Source: Patescibacteria group bacterium
Lineage (GTDB): Bacteria; Patescibacteriota; JABMPQ01; JAHIRA01
Assembly (NCBI GenBank): GCA_018818905.1
Contig: JAHIRA010000038.1
Span: 1-5,881 of the forward strand
DNA: 5,881 nt
Direction of reading: 5' to 3'
The translations under genes and the position numbers were made by a program. Under the pieces are notes generated by a model, which searched no databases, was not told the origin of the DNA, and was given only the letters and a program-made list of their open reading frames with translations. Position 1 is the stretch's first letter; each line of letters starts with the position of its first letter. Below, piece by piece: positions 1-5,881 of this stretch.

Positions 1-158
1 CGATCTATACTGGTTTTATTGTTAAGCACCTTTCCTTCGTTGGGTTTCATAAAGGTTGTACCCGAGGACGATTTAGGTAGGTAGAGAACCAGAGCAAAGA
101 AAAGCGAAACCACAAGAATTATCGCAATAGCAGCGGCAATAATTGTGTACTGCTTCAT
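1..158 (-). CDS. N-terminal part of a membrane-anchored protein of unknown function (runs off the window)
   Basis: An open frame starts at the ATG at 156-158 and runs without a stop to the window edge, giving 52 complete residues. It begins MKQYT, followed by a strongly hydrophobic segment at about residues 5-27 that is rich in Ile, Ala, Leu and Val. A Ser/Gly-rich stretch (SSSG, 30-33) and polar residues follow. This is the pattern of an uncleaved signal anchor with the rest of the protein outside the membrane. No lipobox Cys follows the segment. An AAAAGG run lies just 5' of the ATG and is a weak, very close ribosome binding site. The gene diverges from the signal-anchored gene starting at 340, and a good extended -10 promoter lies about 80 bases upstream. 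Too little is present to name the family. Being an N-terminal fragment, it could be a pilin-like, envelope or secreted protein. Confidence 0.7.
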   Translation of the reverse strand, partial: MKQYTIIAAAIAIILVVSLFFALVLYLPKSSSGTTFMKPNEGKVLNNKTSID

Positions 159-192
159 ACCTTTTGTGTTTATAGTTTTTATTAATTTTTCT

Positions 193-223
193 TTTACCTG
201 AGTGTTTTTTTCACTCAAGTAAA
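193..223 (-). promoter_or_regulatory. 12-bp hairpin in the leader of the minus-strand gene
   Basis: The arms at 193-204 (TTTACCTGAGTG) and 212-223 (CACTCAAGTAAA) are inverted copies around a 7-base homopolymer loop. On the minus-strand RNA the single non-identical position is a G-U pair, so all 12 pairs can form with an A-rich loop. On the plus strand it is a C-A mismatch, so the structure favours the minus-strand transcript. It lies between the predicted start of transcription and the ATG at 158. No U-run follows on that strand, so it does not look like an intrinsic terminator. A leader-RNA element or a protein-binding palindrome are the options. Confidence 0.5.
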
Positions 224-245
224 CAGAGACACCTTAGTACTCAGG

Positions 246-274
246 AGTATAGCACAAAGAACATATTAGGTAAA
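246..274 (-). promoter_or_regulatory. Extended -10 promoter for the minus-strand gene at 1-158
   Basis: Read on the minus strand, a -35-like TTTACC (269-274, four of six matches to TTGACA) is followed by a 17-base spacer and then TATACT (246-251). TGC sits directly upstream of the -10 box, giving the extended element TGCTATACT. The predicted transcription start is near 239, so the leader would be about 80 bases and would include the hairpin at 193-223. Spacing and extended -10 together make this one of the better promoter calls in the window, though it is from pattern only. Confidence 0.55.
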
Positions 275-282
275 AGATCAGC

Positions 283-291
283 TGTGAATAA
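283..291 (-). promoter_or_regulatory. DnaA-box 9-mer
   Basis: The minus strand reads TTATTCACA, an exact match to the DnaA consensus TTATNCACA. It lies in the AT-rich divergent intergenic region, where the -35 of the plus-strand promoter would fall. It is the only perfect match I found in the window, so it could be a DnaA-controlled promoter site or chance. A replication origin is not supported by one box. Confidence 0.35.
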
Positions 292-305
292 CTTTTGAAC
301 AGTTA

Positions 306-314
306 TGCTATACT
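306..314 (+). promoter_or_regulatory. Extended -10 promoter for the gene at 340
   Basis: TGCTATACT comprises an extended -10 TG at 306-307 and a -10 hexamer TATACT at 309-314. No convincing -35 lies 16-18 bases upstream, as is allowed for extended -10 promoters. The predicted start of transcription near 321 leaves a leader of about 19 bases before the ATG at 340, without a clear Shine-Dalgarno sequence. The same ten bases, TGCTATACTC, occur in the divergent promoter on the other strand. Confidence 0.5.
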
Positions 315-339
315 CAGGCCAAACACTAAAATACATACC

Positions 340-3292
<2,953 letters not shown>

Positions 3293-3306
3293 ACTAAGAT
3301 AGGATA

Positions 3307-3335
3307 AGTCTAACATAAAAGACCACAATCTGCAA
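3307..3335 (-). promoter_or_regulatory. gyrB promoter
   Basis: On the minus strand TTGCAG (3330-3335) is followed by a spacer of exactly 17 bases and then TAGACT (3307-3312). TGT precedes the -10, giving an extended element TGTTAGACT. Predicted transcription starts near 3300, leaving a leader of about 43 bases that contains the AAGGAG at 3287-3292. The -10 is four of six to consensus and the -35 three of six, which would suit a regulated gyrase promoter. Confidence 0.5.
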
Positions 3336-3349
3336 ATATGATTACAGAT
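3328..3349. promoter_or_regulatory. Inverted repeat over the gyrB -35 box
   Basis: ATCTGCAA (3328-3335) and TTACAGAT (3342-3349) are inverted copies with seven of eight positions matching, around a 6-base centre. The left arm contains the whole predicted -35 hexamer of gyrB, so a protein bound here would block or alter polymerase binding. The half-site size and spacing fit a dimeric helix-turn-helix regulator. No regulator is identified. Confidence 0.35.
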
Positions 3350-3397
3350 CTTTTCACTTAAACAAGCGATAAATCTATGATTCTTAATTAATAAAAC

Positions 3398-3426
3398 AGC
3401 TACAAAAAATAGACTTTTTTACAGCT
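3398..3426 (-). terminator. Weak A/U hairpin downstream of the chemotaxis operon
   Basis: On the minus strand, AGCT-GU-AAAAAA is followed by a 5-base loop and then UUUUUU-GU-AGCU. The A6/U6 and AGCU arms can pair around a two-base mismatch, starting about 20 bases after the cheY stop. The stem is nearly all A-U and no clean U-tract follows beyond a UUUUA, so it would be a poor intrinsic terminator. The 8-mer ACAGCTAC is also directly repeated at 3396-3403 and 3421-3428. Confidence 0.25.
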
Positions 3427-3447
3427 ACTATCACAAACAGCACAACT

Positions 3448-3813
3448 TCATTTACCGACAATTTCTTTGATCTTTTCTATAATCTGAACCGGCGAAAACT
3501 GATCCTTGGGCATATATTCGTTTGCCCCAAGATTCTTGGCTTTTTCTATATCGCTGTCTTGTTTGAGGTTGGAGATAACCACAACCGGAACTTTCTTCAA
3601 TTTAGCGTCAGTTTTAATATCTTCTAGAAGCTCAAAGCCATTCTTCTTGGGCATAATCATATCAAGGAGAATAAAATCCGGCTTTTCTTTGGATATTTTT
3701 TCTTCTCCCTCTTGACCATCAAAAGCCTGAATGACCTCATAGCCAGCCTCTTCTAGTTTGACCTGATATACTTTTTGAACAAATTTGTCGTCGTCAATAA
3801 CTAAAACCTTCAT
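3448..3813 (-). CDS. cheY: CheY-like single-domain response regulator
   Basis: This 121-residue protein is a lone receiver domain with no output domain. The acidic pocket is D7-D8-D9, the phospho-acceptor is D51 in LLDMIMP, the switch Ser is S81, the aromatic switch position is Y100 and the conserved Lys is K103. It should take phosphate from CheA and carry the signal to a motility apparatus. The Lys is followed by Asp (MPKDQFSP) instead of the usual Pro of the KP pair, and NG replaces the common DG after the MP motif. The start codon overlaps the cheD stop in an ATGA, so translation is probably coupled; no Shine-Dalgarno sequence is visible. It is the last gene of the cheA-cheC-cheD-cheY operon, where CheC is the likely phosphatase that resets it. 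Context supports the CheY name more than sequence, since PilG-like and other lone receivers look alike. Confidence 0.88.
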   Translation of the reverse strand: MKVLVIDDDKFVQKVYQVKLEEAGYEVIQAFDGQEGEEKISKEKPDFILLDMIMPKKNGFELLEDIKTDAKLKKVPVVVISNLKQDSDIEKAKNLGANEYMPKDQFSPVQIIEKIKEIVGK

Positions 3814-4316
3814 ATTTTTGTAATTATTCGTACTAAACCATTATTGAGATTGAATTTGACTATTTTACCTATATTACCACCCACATCTTGGCTTCTAATA
3901 GGTAATTTTAATTTGGCCAAAGTTTTCTTGGCCACTTCTAGGTTTTCTTGACCCACTCCCCCATTCTTGTACTTTGAAAGAGATTGAAACATTCTAGCCC
4001 CTCCAACTAGCTTTATTTCTAGGTTTTCTTTTTTGGCACCAGTCATTTCTACTTCCTGGACTAGTTTATAAATAGCCTCATCAACATACTTGCTATCAAG
4101 AGATCTCTTGTCATATCTGCCAACGATACGATCCAAGACCTCAGCATTGGGTTCCGGATTGCGTTGTGGCAACATAGCATGGGCCATCCCCCCAACTTTT
4201 GACTCAGGATCGTAAGCAATAATAGCCAAACAAGACCCTATCCCCCCGGTAGTAATCAGAGCATTACCTCTGGCCACAGCCAACTCGCCCATTCTGATTA
4301 GAATTTCTTTATTCAT
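3810..4316 (-). CDS. cheD: Chemoreceptor glutamine deamidase CheD
   Basis: This 168-residue cytoplasmic protein has typical CheD length and motifs. The family deamidates specific Gln residues of methyl-accepting chemoreceptors and forms a complex with CheC. The catalytic set is visible: C29 in GIGSCLAI, H46 in GGMAHAMLP and T23, with the same spacing as Cys27, His44 and Thr21 of Thermotoga CheD. Other family signatures are KYVDEAI (76-82), KLVGGARMF (102-110), VGQEN (121-125) and DVGGNIGK (144-151), the last with Lys where Arg is usual. The start overlaps the cheC stop by eight bases and the stop overlaps the cheY start by four, so the three are likely co-translated. An active triad implies that the host has chemoreceptors, although none is in the window. 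Confidence 0.93.
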   Translation of the reverse strand: MNKEILIRMGELAVARGNALITTGGIGSCLAIIAYDPESKVGGMAHAMLPQRNPEPNAEVLDRIVGRYDKRSLDSKYVDEAIYKLVQEVEMTGAKKENLEIKLVGGARMFQSLSKYKNGGVGQENLEVAKKTLAKLKLPIRSQDVGGNIGKIVKFNLNNGLVRIITKI

Positions 4317-4938
4317 TTGTCTTTTGGAAATCTAGTTTTTTCTTGGTTAGCTCAAGAATTTTTGACGTCGCTTCGGGTTCGAACAAGAAGAAGAACTGCC
4401 CAGTAATATCTTCACCCTCAACTTTAAATCTAACCTTGAAAACTAAAGCCGTGTCAGATTTTTTGCCTATTTCAGAAAGAACTGAGTCAACCACAGACCC
4501 CAGAAGATCATTGGCTATCTCGGGAATTGATTGAATAATGCTAATTTCCAAAAAATCAGATAACGCATTTAGTGAAGCACCAAGAATAACATTGCCAACT
4601 TCTTTGAGAGCTGATGCTTCCATTTCTGGCGTCATATCATCTTTATTGCCATATTTTTCGACCACCAATTCAGCCAATTTGGAAGCTGTGTCCGGACTAA
4701 ATAAAACAAACATCATCCCCGGTGTAGCTCCAAAAATATTCATAAGGACTGTAGTCTTGACCTTCTCTGATTCACCAATGAAAGTCTGGGCTTTTTCGAC
4801 CGGACCAATGAACATCTCAGGAACATTAATGTTCACGGTTTTGTCAACCATCTGCGACAAAGCCGTTGAAGCATGGCCGGCACCAATATTAATTACCTCT
4901 ATCAGCTGATCTTTTTCAAAATCTAATGAATCCGACAT
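4309..4938 (-). CDS. cheC: CheY-P phosphatase CheC
   Basis: This 209-residue protein has the pseudo-symmetric CheC fold arrangement. CheC dephosphorylates CheY-P and, in the known family, is stimulated by binding CheD. Both copies of the active-site signature (D/S)-x3-E-x2-N-x22-P are complete: D10, E14, N17 and P40 in the first half, and S109, E113, N116 and P139 in the second. NIGAGHAS (17-24) and GNVILGAS (115-122) are the paired helices. No N-terminal SpoA-like or other extra domain is seen, so this is CheC rather than FliY; CheX normally has one site. The gene starts 16 bases after the cheA stop and overlaps cheD by eight bases. The region before the ATG is A-rich without a Shine-Dalgarno sequence. 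Confidence 0.93.
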   Translation of the reverse strand: MSDSLDFEKDQLIEVINIGAGHASTALSQMVDKTVNINVPEMFIGPVEKAQTFIGESEKVKTTVLMNIFGATPGMMFVLFSPDTASKLAELVVEKYGNKDDMTPEMEASALKEVGNVILGASLNALSDFLEISIIQSIPEIANDLLGSVVDSVLSEIGKKSDTALVFKVRFKVEGEDITGQFFFLFEPEATSKILELTKKKLDFQKTNE

Positions 4939-4954
4939 ATTTTTAGCTTTATTT

Positions 4955-5881
4955 TTAGTTTTCTCTTAATAGTCTTTCCGGGCTCTCTAGAATGCCCGGC
5001 ACATCCAAAATAAGAGCGGCTTTACCATCCCCCAATATTGTTGAACCAGAAAAGCTCTTGAGCTTCTTGAATACTGATGCCAGAGGCTTAACAATAATCT
5101 CTTGTTCATCAATAACTTGGTCAATAACCACTCCAGCTTTTTCTTGACCTTTTTTGACAATGACCACATTGTAAGTGTTTATTTTGCGATCTTTTTCTAA
5201 CTCTTCGCCTAAAGAAAAAATATTCTCTGTCCAAATTAGCGGGAGCTCCTCGTCAGCAACAATAGCTACGTCATAGTCAGCGGCACTCTTTATCTCTTCT
5301 TTCTTGACTCGAACTGTTCTTTCTATACTTGAAAAAGGAATAGCAAATGTAGAGCTCGAAACTTTCACTAGAAGCGCATTAATAACCGCCAAAGTCAGAG
5401 GAAGTTCTAGTGTCACACGCGTTCCCCCTTCTTTGAGAGGAGAATCAACTATAACCCGACCACCAACTTGCTCGGCAAATTTTTTGACAATGCTCATCCC
5501 AACTCCTCGTCCAGAAACTTCTGTGATTTTTTTCTTGGTTGATAGGCGTGGATCAAAAATCATGTCCATGATCTGCTGTCTACTCAAGACAGAGACCTCC
5601 TTGGAGCTCATGATTTCTTTCTCAACCAGTGCTTGTTTGATTTTATCAGGATCGATACCTTTCCCATTGTCCTCAACTACTACTAAAGTATTTTCTCTAT
5701 CTCTCATGGCAATAATTTTGATTTTCCCCTCTTTTTCTATCCCATGATCAACGGCGTTTCTTACCAAATGAATAAGTGGCTCAACTAACTTATCAAGAAC
5801 GGTTCTATCAAGCTCCATTTCACTTCCCAAAATATCTAACTTTATTTTTTTGTGTTCCTTTTTGGCCAGATCCCTGACCAG
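4955..5881 (-). CDS. cheA: Chemotaxis histidine kinase CheA, C-terminal part (kinase and CheW-like domains)
   Basis: The open frame enters from beyond the window at 5881 and encodes 308 residues to the stop. CheA autophosphorylates in response to receptors and passes phosphate to CheY. The fragment opens with LVRDLAKKEHKK, the end of the segment leading into the P4 kinase domain. P4 shows the N box HLVRNAVDHGIE (38-49), the G1 box DNGKGID (71-77), an F-like stretch IFDPRLST (about 108-115), the G2 box GRGVGM (124-129) and GGTRVTLELPLTLA (152-165). The P5 CheW-like regulatory domain follows at about 162-307 and couples the kinase to receptors and CheW. The phosphotransfer P1 domain with its His and the dimerisation domain must lie outside the window. 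A TTG near 5830 is internal, not the start. CheC follows after 16 bases, so this is an operon; its promoter is not visible. Confidence 0.94.
   Translation of the reverse strand: MVRDLAKKEHKKIKLDILGSEMELDRTVLDKLVEPLIHLVRNAVDHGIEKEGKIKIIAMRDRENTLVVVEDNGKGIDPDKIKQALVEKEIMSSKEVSVLSRQQIMDMIFDPRLSTKKKITEVSGRGVGMSIVKKFAEQVGGRVIVDSPLKEGGTRVTLELPLTLAVINALLVKVSSSTFAIPFSSIERTVRVKKEEIKSAADYDVAIVADEELPLIWTENIFSLGEELEKDRKINTYNVVIVKKGQEKAGVVIDQVIDEQEIIVKPLASVFKKLKSFSGSTILGDGKAALILDVPGILESPERLLREN

Larger units (their letters stand above)
238..318. repeat. Repeated TACTCAGG motif across the divergent promoters
   Basis: The 8-mer TACTCAGG occurs at 238-245 and again at 311-318. Its core in inverted form, CCTGAGT, is at 197-203 inside the leader hairpin. 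The first copy is part of a small perfect palindrome, TACTC-AG-GAGTA (238-249), which overlaps the minus-strand -10 box. The second copy overlaps the plus-strand -10 box (309-314). Recurrence over both promoters suggests a shared operator, but part of each copy is explained by the conserved promoter sequence itself. Confidence 0.35.

Noticed and set aside
295..339. TTG start adding 15 residues to the 340-1257 gene
   Set aside because: It would start upstream of the predicted transcription start, and it places polar residues before a normal MKK signal-anchor start.
159..339. Replication origin
   Set aside because: Only one DnaA box is present in an AT-rich promoter region, and no dnaA or dnaN is visible.
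4538..4909. Open frame of 123 codons on the plus strand inside cheC
   Set aside because: It is antisense to a clearly conserved gene, has no recognisable motif and is explained by the codon use of cheC.
5304..5747. Open frame of 147 codons on the plus strand inside cheA
   Set aside because: It is a Ser/Thr/Ile-rich antisense translation typical of a shadow of the kinase domain.
4955..5830. A complete gene starting at TTG near 5830
   Set aside because: The reading frame continues upstream to the window edge with conserved CheA sequence (LVRDLAKKE), so this is an internal codon of a truncated cheA.

Overview
The window looks like a fragment of a small-genome bacterium. I suspect Patescibacteria/CPR, Parcubacteria-like. 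The grounds are the GyrB sequence style, the AT-leaning composition, extended -10 promoters (TGnTATACT), weak ribosome binding sites, short intergenic gaps and overlapping genes. This lineage call is an inference from sequence style and was not tested by a search. No mobile element, tRNA, rRNA or CRISPR array was seen.

Layout. Bases 1-158 hold the 5' end of a minus-strand gene for a membrane-anchored protein of unknown function. Bases 159-339 are a divergent control region. It holds an extended -10 promoter on each strand sharing the same 10-mer (TGCTATACTC), a repeated TACTCAGG motif, a 12-bp hairpin in the minus-strand leader and one perfect DnaA-box 9-mer. Bases 340-1257 encode a second signal-anchored extracytoplasmic protein of unknown function. 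Its stop codon overlaps the stop of convergent gyrB (1254-3257, minus), a complete DNA gyrase B subunit with all expected ATPase and TOPRIM motifs. Bases 3258-3447 hold the gyrB promoter, an inverted repeat over its -35 box, an oddly placed Shine-Dalgarno sequence and a weak hairpin behind the upstream operon.

Bases 3448-5881 (minus) are a tightly packed chemotaxis operon read in the order cheA (C-terminal part only) - cheC - cheD - cheY. The spacings are +16, -8 and -4 nt. CheA is the histidine kinase of the receptor array. CheY is its phospho-acceptor. CheC is a CheY-P phosphatase with both active sites intact. CheD is a receptor glutamine deamidase with its Cys-His-Thr triad intact, and in the known family it binds CheC. 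Together they make a kinase, output and adaptation module of the Thermotoga/Bacillus/archaeal type. No receptor, CheW, CheR, CheB or flagellar gene is visible here. If the host is a CPR bacterium, the output may be type IV pili rather than a flagellum.

The most interesting points are the CheC/CheD-type chemotaxis cassette in this likely host, the non-canonical end of the CheY receiver, the mirrored promoter pair with a DnaA box, and the gyrB leader with a Shine-Dalgarno sequence far from its likely ATG.
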